Program-made: the position numbers and the translations under genes
Notes under the pieces: model-generated
The model's input: only the letters and a program-made list of their open reading frames with translations
Database searches by the model: none
Told to the model about the DNA's origin: nothing
Assembly: GCA_003153155.1 (NCBI GenBank)
Contig: PLWV01000022.1
Span: 44,351-108,350, forward strand
DNA length: 64,000 nucleotides
Source of the DNA: Gallionella sp.
Lineage (GTDB): Bacteria > Pseudomonadota > Gammaproteobacteria > Burkholderiales > Gallionellaceae
Direction of reading: 5' to 3'
In this document: in pieces, positions 19,004 through 28,370 of the stretch
Numbering within the stretch: position 1 is the first letter of the stretch
Layout of the letters: the number at the start of each line of letters is the position of its first letter

Positions 19004-19444
19004 CTATTTCGCTGCCTGAGCCTTCACCGCTTCATCCTTGCTCCTGTAGATTGCTGGATTACCCGAGTCGATCCAGACTTCGGTACCTTTGTTGGCATCG
19101 AAGTTCATATCCGTACCGCCTTGCTCCTTGGTATCGCCCTTGTGAATGATGTAGTTCACGACCTTGGTCTCGCCAAACTTGCTCAGAGGAAAGTGCCAAT
19201 ACACGCCGAAGCTATCGCAACCGGTTGGCATACGCGGAATGAACCAATTGGTAATGCCGATGTTGGGTGACTTCCACAGATGCACACCCCAATCGTCATA
19301 CTTACCGTCCGGGCGGTTGTAATGGATGCCCGCCTGACCGTCTGGAAGCGGCACGTCTTTACAATCGGCAGCAACGGCAGAAAAGCTGGTAACGGTGAAG
19401 GCTACAACCATTGCAGTCTTGATGAAATCAATCTTGTTCAACAT
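19004..19444 (-). CDS. Secreted free-standing CBM41 (pullulanase-associated) starch-binding protein
   Basis: A 146-residue protein with a signal peptide (residues 1-26, cleavage near AVAA-DCKD). The whole mature part is one CBM41/PUD module: GIHYNRPDGKYDDWGVHLW with the ligand-binding tryptophans, then YIIHKGDTKEQGG, then EVWIDSGNPAIY. CBM41 normally occurs as an accessory domain of pullulanases, and the pulA gene nearby carries its own copy. Here it is a separate secreted protein with no enzyme attached. The gene follows malG after 75 bases and ends at a strong terminator. It may hold maltodextrins near the cell surface or in the periplasm, but that role is an inference. Confidence 0.88.
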   Translation of the reverse strand: MLNKIDFIKTAMVVAFTVTSFSAVAADCKDVPLPDGQAGIHYNRPDGKYDDWGVHLWKSPNIGITNWFIPRMPTGCDSFGVYWHFPLSKFGETKVVNYIIHKGDTKEQGGTDMNFDANKGTEVWIDSGNPAIYRSKDEAVKAQAAK

Positions 19445-19519
19445 GTGATTCTCCTTGGTTGAGGTTGGTACTTCTTCAAAATGGATCGCGCTCCATAGCC
19501 TGCAGCACAGCCAAAGACG

Positions 19520-20410
19520 CTAACCCTTTACTCCACCGGTGGTGAGACCGGAAATCATCCACTTCTGGGCGAACAGGAAAACTACGGTAATCGGCAAACC
19601 CGACAAAATCGCCGCAGCAGCAAAATCTCCCCACAGATATTTTTGCGGATAGAGATAATTCTTTACACCAACTGCCAGTGTGAGATTGTCCGTGCTTTTC
19701 AAGAGTATCGACGCAACCGGATACTCATTGATTGCGCCAATAAATGCCAACAAAAACACCACCATCAAAATCGGCACTATGATAGGCAACAGCACATAAC
19801 GAAACGCCTGGAATGCCGTTGCACCATCCACTTTGGCAGCTTCTTCAATTTCAACCGGAACAGTTTCAAAATATCCCTTGATGAGCCAGATATAGACGGC
19901 AATTCCTCCGGTATAGGCCAAAATCAGGCCACCATGGCTTTCAATTCCCAGCCAGGGCACATAATTTCCGATCCGGTCAAAAATTGTGTAAATTGCAACA
20001 AGTGCAAGCACGCTCGGGAACATCTGCAAAAGCAAAAGTCCGTTCAGCATGTAGTTTTTGAACAGGAACTTCATGCGGGCAAAGGCATATGCGCATGTGG
20101 TCGATAACACCACGAGAATCAATGCCGAAAGCGAAGCGACTTTCACCGAATTCCATAACCAGAGCAAGACCGGAAACTGCGGCTCCAACAATGCCCCGTC
20201 TGCCCCTTGATAGGAAAATCCAAATGCCAACGCCCAATGCTCCAGGCTGATGGTCTGCGGAATAAAGCTGCCTGTTGCAAAATTGCCTGGCCTGATGCTG
20301 ATTGAAAAAATCATCAGGAATGGAAACATGATCAGGCAAATAAACCCGATGATCGCGATATGAGCCAGTACGACCCTCCAGCGATGCGACTTATCAAGAA
20401 CTACAGCCAT
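19520..20410 (-). CDS. malG: Maltose/maltodextrin ABC transporter permease MalG
   Basis: A 296-residue inner-membrane permease with six predicted helices. The EAA loop that docks on MalK is visible ([21 protein letters not shown]). Its length equals that of E. coli MalG, and the C-terminus ends GLTTGGVKG, as in that family. It starts 41 bases after malF, and the two form the membrane channel of the importer. GC content falls in this malF-malG stretch compared with the flanking housekeeping genes. Confidence 0.97.
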   Translation of the reverse strand: MAVVLDKSHRWRVVLAHIAIIGFICLIMFPFLMIFSISIRPGNFATGSFIPQTISLEHWALAFGFSYQGADGALLEPQFPVLLWLWNSVKVASLSALILVVLSTTCAYAFARMKFLFKNYMLNGLLLLQMFPSVLALVAIYTIFDRIGNYVPWLGIESHGGLILAYTGGIAVYIWLIKGYFETVPVEIEEAAKVDGATAFQAFRYVLLPIIVPILMVVFLLAFIGAINEYPVASILLKSTDNLTLAVGVKNYLYPQKYLWGDFAAAAILSGLPITVVFLFAQKWMISGLTTGGVKG

Positions 20411-20451
20411 GAGAGCTCTCCTTTATATTCTCATTCGCACTTTTCATATCC

Positions 20452-22008
20452 TCAACGCGCTTCCTGTGCGTTGACCTTGGTCAGCCGCATATTGATCAAT
20501 GATAGGACTGTGACCATCAAAAAGAGTACGGTAGAAATCGCAGCAGCAAGGCCAAAATTTGCCCCTGAATCTTCGAAAGCTATGCGGTAAGTAAAGGACA
20601 CCAACAAATCCGTTGAACCCGCTGGCACTTTTGTATCCAGGAAATCAGGGCGTCCACCAGTCAGCAGAATTATCAACATCACGTTATTGAAGTTGAAAGC
20701 AAAGCTGGAGATCAGCAACGGCATAAGCGGTTTGGCAATGAGCGGCAGGGTTATCTTGAAAAAATTGGTAAAGGGTCCAGCACCCGCAATCGCAGAGGCT
20801 TCATAGAGATCAGACGGAATGGCCTTGATTAGCCCCATAGATACCACCATCATGTAGGGAAAGCCCAACCACGTGTTCACGATAAGCAACATGGATTTCG
20901 CCAGAATCGGCGTGGAAAACCACGATGGGTGCAGGCCGAAAAGCATCTCCAGGATTTGATTGATTTCACCGGTATTCTGATTGAACAAACCCTTAAATAT
21001 CAGAATGGAAATAAACGCTGGTACCGTATAGGGGATAAAGAACATCGTCTGGTAGAAAGCACGGCCTCGCAATGCTTCCCATTCCATCAGTACCGCCAGA
21101 ACAATACCAACACTGAACGCAAAAAGTACGGTCAGCCCGGCGAAGGTGACAGTCCACACAAAAATCCGAAAAAATGGCTGACTGAATGACGCATCGGAAA
21201 ATATCTTGGTGTATTGCGACCATCCCACCTGTGTCGTATATCCGGGGGTCAACTGCTCACCTGACGACGTTTCGAAATAGCCGGTTTTCATATTGGGCGT
21301 TAACACAGAATTATCCTGCTGGTTGGTCAGCGACCCGTCAGCATTCGCTTTATAGAGTTTGCTGACAGCACCATACTGGCGCAAACCGGTCACACTCAAT
21401 AGATGTCCATTCGGCAACTGGAAGGACACCAATTTGAGATTCGGCAGATAACTGATAAGTACTTTCGTGTCGACAGGCTCGGCAAGAGGCGCATCGCCGG
21501 CAACTGGGGCATTGGCTTCGACAATAATCGGTCCCTTATATAGTGCCAAGGGAGGGCTGACAAACACGTCGCCCTGTTCGTCCTCTAATCGGACGCGGAA
21601 AGCGTGGCCATCGCGATGCAGGGTGAAAGCATAACTTTGCCCTCCTTCGACCATATAGGTCTGCCCAAGAAAGTACTCAGTTGCACGTTCGAAGGTCAGC
21701 AGGTTCCGTGAACTGTAATTGGTAAAACTGATGGCAAAGGTATACACGATCGGAAATATGACAAATACCAGTGTCGCCATAAGCCCTGGAAATAAATAGC
21801 GGTATGGATAAGCGCGGGAGGATGTATAGACAAACACGCCGAATGCCAATACGGCGAGGCAAATCAGCGCCAGAATGAACTGGCCCGCCATGTAGACTTT
21901 GGCCACTACGTATAAGCCAAACATCACGACTACGGCAGAGACAAGTTGCTGGCCAATTTTTTCCAAACTGCGACTCATACGTCCTTTCACCCTTTGTGAA
22001 CTTGTCAC
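20452..22008 (-). CDS. malF: Maltose/maltodextrin ABC transporter permease MalF
   Basis: A 518-residue permease, close to the 514 residues of E. coli MalF. Three N-terminal membrane segments are followed by the large periplasmic P2 loop (about residues 95-275, including YMVEGGQSYAFTLHRDGHAF) that contacts MalE. The remaining helices carry the EAA loop (EASAIAGAGPFTNFFKITLPL). The P2 loop marks the enterobacterial-type MalF and separates it from shorter sugar permeases. It pairs with MalG. Confidence 0.97.
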   Translation of the reverse strand: MTSSQRVKGRMSRSLEKIGQQLVSAVVVMFGLYVVAKVYMAGQFILALICLAVLAFGVFVYTSSRAYPYRYLFPGLMATLVFVIFPIVYTFAISFTNYSSRNLLTFERATEYFLGQTYMVEGGQSYAFTLHRDGHAFRVRLEDEQGDVFVSPPLALYKGPIIVEANAPVAGDAPLAEPVDTKVLISYLPNLKLVSFQLPNGHLLSVTGLRQYGAVSKLYKANADGSLTNQQDNSVLTPNMKTGYFETSSGEQLTPGYTTQVGWSQYTKIFSDASFSQPFFRIFVWTVTFAGLTVLFAFSVGIVLAVLMEWEALRGRAFYQTMFFIPYTVPAFISILIFKGLFNQNTGEINQILEMLFGLHPSWFSTPILAKSMLLIVNTWLGFPYMMVVSMGLIKAIPSDLYEASAIAGAGPFTNFFKITLPLIAKPLMPLLISSFAFNFNNVMLIILLTGGRPDFLDTKVPAGSTDLLVSFTYRIAFEDSGANFGLAAAISTVLFLMVTVLSLINMRLTKVNAQEAR

Positions 22009-22120
22009 CGGCTCGGAAAAATCGACTATTCAAAGATGTCAGGATAATCGATTCGTCCGAGCCTTCCCGCGAGGGACGGCTCAAATGAGGGCGACGGATG
22101 ACAATCCGCCGCCCTCAAGC

Positions 22121-23299
22121 TTACTTGGTGGTCATGCGCTTTGCTGCGTTATCCAAAGCCTCTTTAGGCGTTTGACGACCGTTGGCGAGATTACCCAAGG
22201 CCGGTGCCATAGACGACCAAAAACGCCCCATCTCAGGATTGTTCGGCATCGGGTGGCCGGCAGCAGCCGATTCCATGGTTGCCTTGATGGCGGGATCGTT
22301 CTTAAGTTTTTCAAAGTAAGCCTTGTTGGCTGGCACACCCAATGGCGTGGCGGCATTCATCGCCTCCAGGCCTGGTAAGGTCAGCAAGTTCTTTTCCAGG
22401 AATTCAACCGCCAATTCCTTGTTTACGCTGGAATGGTTGATCATGCAACCCAGGACACCGATGAATGGAGCTGCCGGCTTGCCTGCCACGGAGGGAATCG
22501 GTGCGACCCCAAAGTTGATCTTCGACTTCTTGAGGTTGTCCCATGCCCAAGGGCCGTTGATCATCATGGCGACGTTGCCGCTATTCACCCCAGCTTCAGT
22601 ATCAGAACCGGATGTATCCTCGGGAACGATGCCTTCCTTGACAAATTTAGCCAGCAGTTCAGCCCCCTTCAAGGCACCAGCATTGTTCACGCCAGAATCG
22701 GTTGCATCATACGAACCATCCGGCTTTTGCCTGTAGGGGTATCCGCCATTTGCGGCCAGCAGCGGCCATGTGAAGTAAGTGTTCTGGTATTCCCAAAGAA
22801 TGGCGCTCTTGCCCTGCGCCTTGAGCTTTTTATTCAGCGCCGGGATTTCCTCCATGGTCTTGGGCGGCTTGGGTACCAAGTCCTTGTTGTAGATCAGCGC
22901 AATGGCTTCGATTGAAATCGGGTATGCCCAAATTTGGCCATTCATCGTGAAGGCCTTCCATGCCATCGGATCGATCTCGTCCTGGAATTTCTTGGACGGC
23001 TTGACAGGGTCAATCAGACCCGCGGCGATCCATTCGCCGGCACGATCATGCGGCCAACACCAAATATCCGGTCCCTTGCCGGCGGCGGCAGATTGCTGAA
23101 ATTTTCCGGGGGCATCTTCGGGGTGCTCAACAATCACCGGCACGCCGGTCTTCTTGGTGAATTCATCGCCTACCTTCTGAATACCTGCGTATCCCTTGTC
23201 GGCATTGATCCAGAGCGAGAGTTTGCCGGGCTCTGAGGCATGGGCAGTGCAAAAGCCTGAGGTTAATGCAAGCGCTACGAGTTTTTTGGTCAAATTCAT
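22121..23299 (-). CDS. malE: Periplasmic maltose/maltodextrin-binding protein
   Basis: A 392-residue substrate-binding protein with a signal peptide ([21 protein letters not shown]). The mature sequence follows E. coli MalE closely, with [20 protein letters not shown], the family signature region [31 protein letters not shown] near the sugar site, and [11 protein letters not shown]. It delivers maltodextrins to MalFGK2. It lies 67 bases after malK and 112 bases before malF, in the order lamB-malK-malE-malF-malG on one strand, unlike the divergent E. coli arrangement. Confidence 0.97.
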   Translation of the reverse strand: MNLTKKLVALALTSGFCTAHASEPGKLSLWINADKGYAGIQKVGDEFTKKTGVPVIVEHPEDAPGKFQQSAAAGKGPDIWCWPHDRAGEWIAAGLIDPVKPSKKFQDEIDPMAWKAFTMNGQIWAYPISIEAIALIYNKDLVPKPPKTMEEIPALNKKLKAQGKSAILWEYQNTYFTWPLLAANGGYPYRQKPDGSYDATDSGVNNAGALKGAELLAKFVKEGIVPEDTSGSDTEAGVNSGNVAMMINGPWAWDNLKKSKINFGVAPIPSVAGKPAAPFIGVLGCMINHSSVNKELAVEFLEKNLLTLPGLEAMNAATPLGVPANKAYFEKLKNDPAIKATMESAAAGHPMPNNPEMGRFWSSMAPALGNLANGRQTPKEALDNAAKRMTTK

Positions 23300-23366
23300 G
23301 ATTTCTCCATTCAGTGTGTGTTTTTAAAATACTGTCGTGTTGGTTGTTAATACCTTATGCAGGAAA

Positions 23367-24464
23367 CTACTCGGTTTTAACCCGCCGGAATGCTGCTCCG
23401 GCTTCGTTAAACAGGTAGCACCGGCCGGGCGGCAGATGCACGCTGATTTTCTCGCCTACTTTTGCATCATGAGTTGCATCGGCACGAACCACGAGAGGCT
23501 CCAAAGCGCCCTGTGCTTGAAGATAAAGCATGGTCGCTTCGCCAAGGTGTTCAACGGCAATGACTTCACCGCTGAGTGTGTTACCGCTCGTGTCAAATGC
23601 CCAATGTTCCGGGCGAATGCCGACGGTCACCTTGGCACCTGGCACCCCCTCGCGTGCATCCACGGCAGTCACAATCATGCTGCCATCCGCCAGTTGGACA
23701 GTCGCGGACTCATCCGAAGCAGCTACCAGCTTTCCCTCGATGAAATTCATTTTCGGCGAGCCGATAAAACCGGCCACAAAAAGGTTGCGCGGGTGGTGAT
23801 ACAGTTCAAGGGGAGAGCCGACTTGTTCGACATTTCCATATGACAAAACGACGATCCGGTCGGCCAGAGTCATAGCCTCGACTTGGTCGTGTGTCACATA
23901 AATCATGGTGGAACTTAGATCGCGATGCAGCTTGGTGATTTCGATACGCATCTGCACCCGAAGCGCAGCATCCAGATTCGACAGCGGCTCATCGAACAGG
24001 AACACCTCCGGCTTACGGACAATGGCACGACCAATGGCGACGCGTTGTCGCTGGCCGCCAGACAACTCCTTGGGCTTGCGTTCCATCAGCGGCTCGATCC
24101 GGAGAATCTTCGCCGCACGATCAACGGCTTCCTTCATTTGATGTTTGTCCATCCCCGCCAGCTTTAGACCAAAGGCCATGTTCTCGGCAACGGTCATGTG
24201 CGGGTAGAGCGCATAGCTTTGAAAAACCATCGCAACACCGCGCTTGGATGGCGGTATGTCATTGCAATGCTTGCCACCGATAAAAAGCTCACCGGAGGTG
24301 ATGTCCTCCAGCCCGGCGATCGCTCGCAACAGGGTCGACTTTCCGCAACCCGACGGACCAACAAAGACCACAAATTCACCGTCTTTGATATCAAGATCGA
24401 TGCCGTGCAATATTTCGATGTTCCCAAACGACTTACGAATACCGCGCAAGACGACTTCGGACAT
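23367..24464 (-). CDS. malK: Maltodextrin importer ATPase MalK
   Basis: A 365-residue ABC ATPase. Walker A GPSGCGKST (residues 36-44), the signature LSGGQRQRVAIGRA, Walker B VFLFDEPLSNLD and the switch histidine in IYVTHDQVEAM are all present. A C-terminal TOBE-type regulatory domain follows from about residue 235. Two copies drive the MalFG channel. In enterobacteria the C-terminal domain also sequesters the activator MalT, but no malT gene is in this window. The spacer to lamB (24465-24732) shows nothing recognisable. Confidence 0.96.
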   Translation of the reverse strand: MSEVVLRGIRKSFGNIEILHGIDLDIKDGEFVVFVGPSGCGKSTLLRAIAGLEDITSGELFIGGKHCNDIPPSKRGVAMVFQSYALYPHMTVAENMAFGLKLAGMDKHQMKEAVDRAAKILRIEPLMERKPKELSGGQRQRVAIGRAIVRKPEVFLFDEPLSNLDAALRVQMRIEITKLHRDLSSTMIYVTHDQVEAMTLADRIVVLSYGNVEQVGSPLELYHHPRNLFVAGFIGSPKMNFIEGKLVAASDESATVQLADGSMIVTAVDAREGVPGAKVTVGIRPEHWAFDTSGNTLSGEVIAVEHLGEATMLYLQAQGALEPLVVRADATHDAKVGEKISVHLPPGRCYLFNEAGAAFRRVKTE

Positions 24465-24732
24465 ATTTGTCTACTCCATCCATGATTCAATTGCTTCTCT
24501 TTATCGGGAGAGTATTTGTTAACTCTTTGCAGACAACCCGCCAAAGGGATCAAACTTGATCACCGCATCTGCCAAACAAAGATACCTGAACCCATTGGTC
24601 TCAACGCATGACGATTCGCTGACTTGACTCGCAACGATGAAACAAACGGGCGAACCAGCCTGTTTCATCCTGCGCCAGATGTACAGAACTGCAACTGCAA
24701 CACCTGGCTTAAATCAGCCGTAGTGCGTCGGC

Positions 24733-26169
24733 CTACCACCAGGCTTCCATTTGTACGCCATACGTAACAGCGCTTGTGGCATTAGCAAATCCCGTCACGC
24801 CAACTGAGCAATCGCGACCGGTACACGCACTTGCTCCATTCTGGACGAGTCCAGTCGTATAATTATTATAATTGTTCCATTTCATGTATGAGGCATAAGC
24901 GCGCAGAACCGGGCGTGCATAGAAACCGCTACCCATCGACAATTGCGGGGAGATCGTCAGTTTGTTCAGGTAGTTGGTTGTACTGCCAGGATTGTTATCG
25001 TAGTTCAGGTTGTAGCCACTCACACGGACTGTACCTGCCTCAACCGCAAGACCGAGGTTCTCCGTAAAGTGATAGATGGGACGAACGACCAAAGTCGTTG
25101 TGGTCCTGGCTGTGTCTGCGAGCCCACCGATGCCGTACCAAGGGAAACTCTCCTTGCCGTAACCCAGGAAGGCCGCCCCGTTCCATTTATCGCCAAAATC
25201 GAAGTTTGCAGCGTCGATGACACGCCATGCTGAATGTTGCATGGAGTTAGCGGTACCGTTACCGGAATTGGACTGAGCCCAATATAGTGCGCTGCCATCA
25301 AGATTACCGGCATGATGAGCCGTTTGCACCCACAGGGCGTTCTGCATAGCGCCAAACAATACGATTGAATGTTTCGCCCACGCCGACCAACCGTTATAAT
25401 TATTACCCGAGACAGCTGAATTATTGCCTCGGACAATGTTTGTTCCAAAGCCTAGCGAACCAGCACTGCCCAGATTTATTCCTTCCAGGCGCAGGTCATG
25501 GTCGGTCTTTTGTTGGGAAGGATCGCCATTCAAAGTCACGCGGCCAATTTCTTGATTGTTGCCCTGATTACTGCCAGTGCCATCATTGCCATCAGGCATC
25601 AAGTTTTGATAATTGGCGTTCCCAGCTTTCATCAAAGCATAGGAGAACTTACCAACACCGACATCAATGTTCTCGATTCCGGCACCCGGACCTGTGTCCT
25701 GGAGAATAAAGAGATCGACGATATGCACGTCCTCGCGTTTGTAAAAACGCTTGCCGGCCCACACGGTTGACTTAGCCAAAGCGCCGCTCCCAAAGCCTTC
25801 TGCCGAGGCATATGCTTCGCGCAAAGCGGGAATGGTTCCCTCGTAGTCGGCAACTTGTGAAGTGCCATATGCAACCAGCGTATGGACACCGAACTTGGTG
25901 CCATCACTATCGCCCATCGTGGTACCCAGTTTGACTTCCCCATAAGTATCGCACTGATTACCGAGACGCCCAGCACCGTCAACAGCTGCAGAATTGCCCG
26001 CAGTATTAAACGCCGATTCGCCATTAACTCTGAAGCAATTGTTCCCGCCTCCTTTGGAACTACTCCCGGAACCGCTACGCAGGTAGCCGCCGAACTCAAG
26101 GTCAGCCATCGCAGATTGCGCCGCAAACGCCATCACGATTGCAGCAACCAGTATTATCTTTTTAGTCAT
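24733..26169 (-). CDS. lamB: Maltoporin
   Basis: A 478-residue outer-membrane porin. The signal peptide (KIILVAAIVMAFAAQSAMA) is followed by DLEFGGYLRSGSGSSSKGG, the usual LamB opening. The Trp/Tyr-rich strands end with an aromatic residue (VQMEAWW), as in trimeric porins. It lets maltodextrins cross the outer membrane along a row of aromatic residues. The ATG at 26169 has GAGGAG nine bases upstream; earlier in-frame starts lack a signal peptide. It heads the operon. Just upstream is a small hairpin (CCCC/GGGG around TGAAATA) near 26250 and a CATCTC/GAGATG inverted repeat at 26348-26365, whose roles are unknown. Confidence 0.93.
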   Translation of the reverse strand: MTKKIILVAAIVMAFAAQSAMADLEFGGYLRSGSGSSSKGGGNNCFRVNGESAFNTAGNSAAVDGAGRLGNQCDTYGEVKLGTTMGDSDGTKFGVHTLVAYGTSQVADYEGTIPALREAYASAEGFGSGALAKSTVWAGKRFYKREDVHIVDLFILQDTGPGAGIENIDVGVGKFSYALMKAGNANYQNLMPDGNDGTGSNQGNNQEIGRVTLNGDPSQQKTDHDLRLEGINLGSAGSLGFGTNIVRGNNSAVSGNNYNGWSAWAKHSIVLFGAMQNALWVQTAHHAGNLDGSALYWAQSNSGNGTANSMQHSAWRVIDAANFDFGDKWNGAAFLGYGKESFPWYGIGGLADTARTTTTLVVRPIYHFTENLGLAVEAGTVRVSGYNLNYDNNPGSTTNYLNKLTISPQLSMGSGFYARPVLRAYASYMKWNNYNNYTTGLVQNGASACTGRDCSVGVTGFANATSAVTYGVQMEAWW

Positions 26170-26437
26170 TTTATCGCTCCTCTCCGAACGGTTGAATAAA
26201 CCGGGAATACCACTGCTTCCGGTCCGGTGCACACACCAGTACCCCTGAAATAGGGGGGCTTGCTCGACGAACCCGCCGGAGAGAAGGTCCATTTCGCTAC
26301 GCCTTACCCGGCATTGCAATGCCGCACGACGCTGGGTTTAAAACGTCATCTCTCTGCGGAGATGTTAAAAAACCATGAATTGCACATCAACAATTGAACC
26401 AAACAAAAAATATGAACCTCTGCAAAATCAATCTACC

Positions 26438-26883
26438 CTAAGCAACTGCCCAACTGCAACCGTTTACAAAAACTTCGCTGCTACCTTTGAAACTTAAATC
26501 AAAGCCGGCATCGACTTCGTCCTGGGCAAAAAATGGATCGAGCGAACTCGCTGTTCCGCCCCAATACTCAGACGACAGAAAGAAGTCTTTGCTGATCTCG
26601 GCCCGGGTGCGGCGGCCTTGCTCCAGCCAGAAGTCGGTCTCGAAATGTTTGAAAGTGTCCAAGCGAAAGCCATCCACGCCTGCTTGCTTGGATAGGTCGA
26701 TGTTGGCATTCAGGAGAGAATCCCCGATTCGGGCAATTCATCGATGAGCACGACATGCAGCATGCCATCCGGCCAATTCGTATCCGCCCATAAGAGCGCA
26801 GGCGACAAGAATAAAATACATGATGATAGAAACGGCGCGAGCTGAGCCAAGGAAGGGCGGATGTTGGGTGTCCTGAAATTCAT
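26438..26883 (-). pseudogene. Broken alpha-amylase gene upstream of lamB
   Basis: From ATG 26883 the frame gives a signal-like N-terminus (FLSSCILFLSPALLWADTNW) and stops after about 57 codons at TGA near 26713. In another frame, 26438-26710 gives a piece of a GH13 alpha-amylase. That piece holds NIDLSKQAGVDGFRLDTFKH, the conserved region II with its Asp nucleophile, and SSEYWGGTASSLDPFFAQDE. Regions I, III and IV are missing, so most of the gene has been deleted. It suggests that the maltodextrin locus once held a second secreted amylase. Confidence 0.7.
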
Positions 26884-27168
26884 TTCAGAAACCGGGATAA
26901 AATTCGAGCCGCAATTGCGTTCCCCTCTGTTATGTAGACGTCATACAGTTGATGAGAAGCTAATTATTATTTAGCGCCTCCGGACAGCGCCTTAAAGTTT
27001 CAAGTTCAAGAAAATTGTATCAGAATTGTAACGAATTGTTGTGATATTGCAACAGAATGCTATATCACTTGAAAAATATATGCCAAATCGACGTTTACGG
27101 ATTCAACAAAATCATGTGAATGAATTGCACATGACCGTTAACGGGGAAAAATTTGAATGGCGGCTTCT

Positions 27169-27594
27169 GGCACTCAGCAGTCTGACACAGTTGGTAATAG
27201 TTTACCCGGAAGCAGTCGAACAACCTGCTTCAGCCACCAGTTATCGCCTCCCCTCCACCGTCCGTCGATTATGTCTTCAGTCTGCAAACCTCTTAATAGA
27301 CAATCTGGGTTGGCGATGAAGTAATTGTTGCCCGTGCTCATCCCCCCCCTCTTGAGCATGTGTTCCGACCTCCTCTCGGAACTATCTTATCCCCCAAGCC
27401 ATAACGGTTTGGGGGATTTTTATGGTTGTGGCAGTCGATACTAACCATCCAAAAACAAACCATGCAATTCGTTTCACTCCGCCCCCTTTGGTGATGAAAT
27501 TCAGTGGTGAACGACCGCTATGCGACAATTTGATGACTGTCTCTTATTGGCGCACAGCAGTCAGACACACTTGGTGATAGTTTACCCGGAAGCG
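27169..27594. repeat. Direct repeat of about 45 bp, two copies 380 bp apart
   Basis: 27169-27212 and 27548-27594 share CAGCAGTC, GACACA, TTGGT and ATAGTTTACCCGGAAGC with few mismatches. No coding frame is convincing between or around them. The possible small RNA at 27335-27421 lies between the two copies. Confidence 0.7.
27335..27421 (+). ncRNA. Candidate small RNA: three hairpins ending in a terminator
   Basis: Three stem-loops follow each other on the plus strand: TGCTCA/TGAGCA (27335-27358), GTTCCGA/TCGGAAC (27362-27382), and ATCCCCCAA/TTGGGGGAT (27389-27417) followed by TTTT. The last has the form of a Rho-independent terminator, yet no protein gene reads into it from upstream. The transcript could begin anywhere from about 27030; no clear promoter was found. 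It may instead be the end of a decayed gene. Confidence 0.4.
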
Positions 27595-27659
27595 GACGTT
27601 CGCGAAGGGCATTGACTGGCACGTTTCGGGTGGTCGCTCTCAAGTAATGCAGGGTGTGC

Positions 27660-28340
27660 AACGAGTTGCCCACGAACTAACGGTTTTGGGTTTTCGCTTT
27701 TCTTTCCCCTGTGCGCAGCCCCGCTTGCTTGCGGCTGATAGAGGGAACCTCGCAGCACCCGCAAGGAGTACGCCGTGGTTGTAAGGGGCTGAAGCCCCAA
27801 CAACACACGCAGGGGCGGCAAACCGGGGTGGCCTTTTCTTTGGTTACTTTATTTTGGCGAAGTAAAAGAAAGTGACTGATAGGACTACTGATGAAACCAC
27901 TAGCCATTCCGCTATGCCACCAAAAGACGGTGGCCAAGCGGCTGGTTATAGCCATCTGACTAACCCTGCAAAAGATGCTGGGTAAGTCATTGGTTATAGC
28001 TGCCGGTCTACCCCCAGCGAAGTTGTCTTGGCAAAACAAGAAAAATGACTGATTAGGACTACTGATGAAACAACTAGCCATTCCGCTATGCCACCAAAAG
28101 ACGGTGGCCAAGCGGCTGGTTATAGCCATCTGACTAATTCCAATTCGCATTAAAAACAACATTAGTTGTAGGAGCGGGCCATGCCCGCGAACAAATTTTC
28201 GCGGGCATGGCCCGCTCCTGCATCCGACAGAATTACTGTCGTTTTTAACGCAAATCAGAATAACCCAGCAAACGACGCTGGGTAAGTCATTGGTTATAGC
28301 TGTGGGGCTACCCACGGCGAAGTTGGGATAGAAGCTACCT
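27660..28340 (-). repeat. 48-bp palindrome family, cluster D (copies D1-D4) within a compound module
   Basis: Copies lie at D1 27901-27948, D2 27949-27996, D3 28075-28122 and D4 28123-28296 (split by an insertion). D1 and D3 have stem CCGCT/AGCGG; D2 and D4 have TGACT/AGTCA. The pair D1-D2 and its flanks are repeated as D3-D4, with GCGAAGTTG after each and GACTGAT and GGACTACTGATGAAAC before each. Upstream, 27660-27860 carries GCCCCGCTTGCTTGCGGCTG and CTTTACTTCGCC-like DNA also found, in the opposite orientation, after nadA. No gene is seen from 26884 to 28370. Confidence 0.9.
28138..28260. mobile_element. 123-bp MITE-like element inserted into palindrome copy D4
   Basis: The element has imperfect 20-bp terminal inverted repeats: TTCCAATTCGCATTAAAAAC on the left and, read inwards, TTCTGATTTGCGTTAAAAAC on the right (16 of 20 match). 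It is flanked by a TAA duplication (28135-28137 and 28261-28263). Its core is a long hairpin, GGAGCGGGCCATGCCCGCGA against its complement. Removing the element and one TAA restores a normal 48-bp palindrome, so the insertion came second. The GGAGCGGGCCATGCCCGCG core resembles a repeat common in many proteobacterial genomes. Confidence 0.85.
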
Positions 28341-28370
28341 CCTTCCCGGCCATTGGGTAGAATGCTAACC

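Noticed and set aside
26348..26365. CATCTC/GAGATG inverted repeat as a mal operator
   Set aside because: It does not match MalT, MalI or CRP sites I know, and it lies about 180 bases before lamB. Six-base arms arise by chance.
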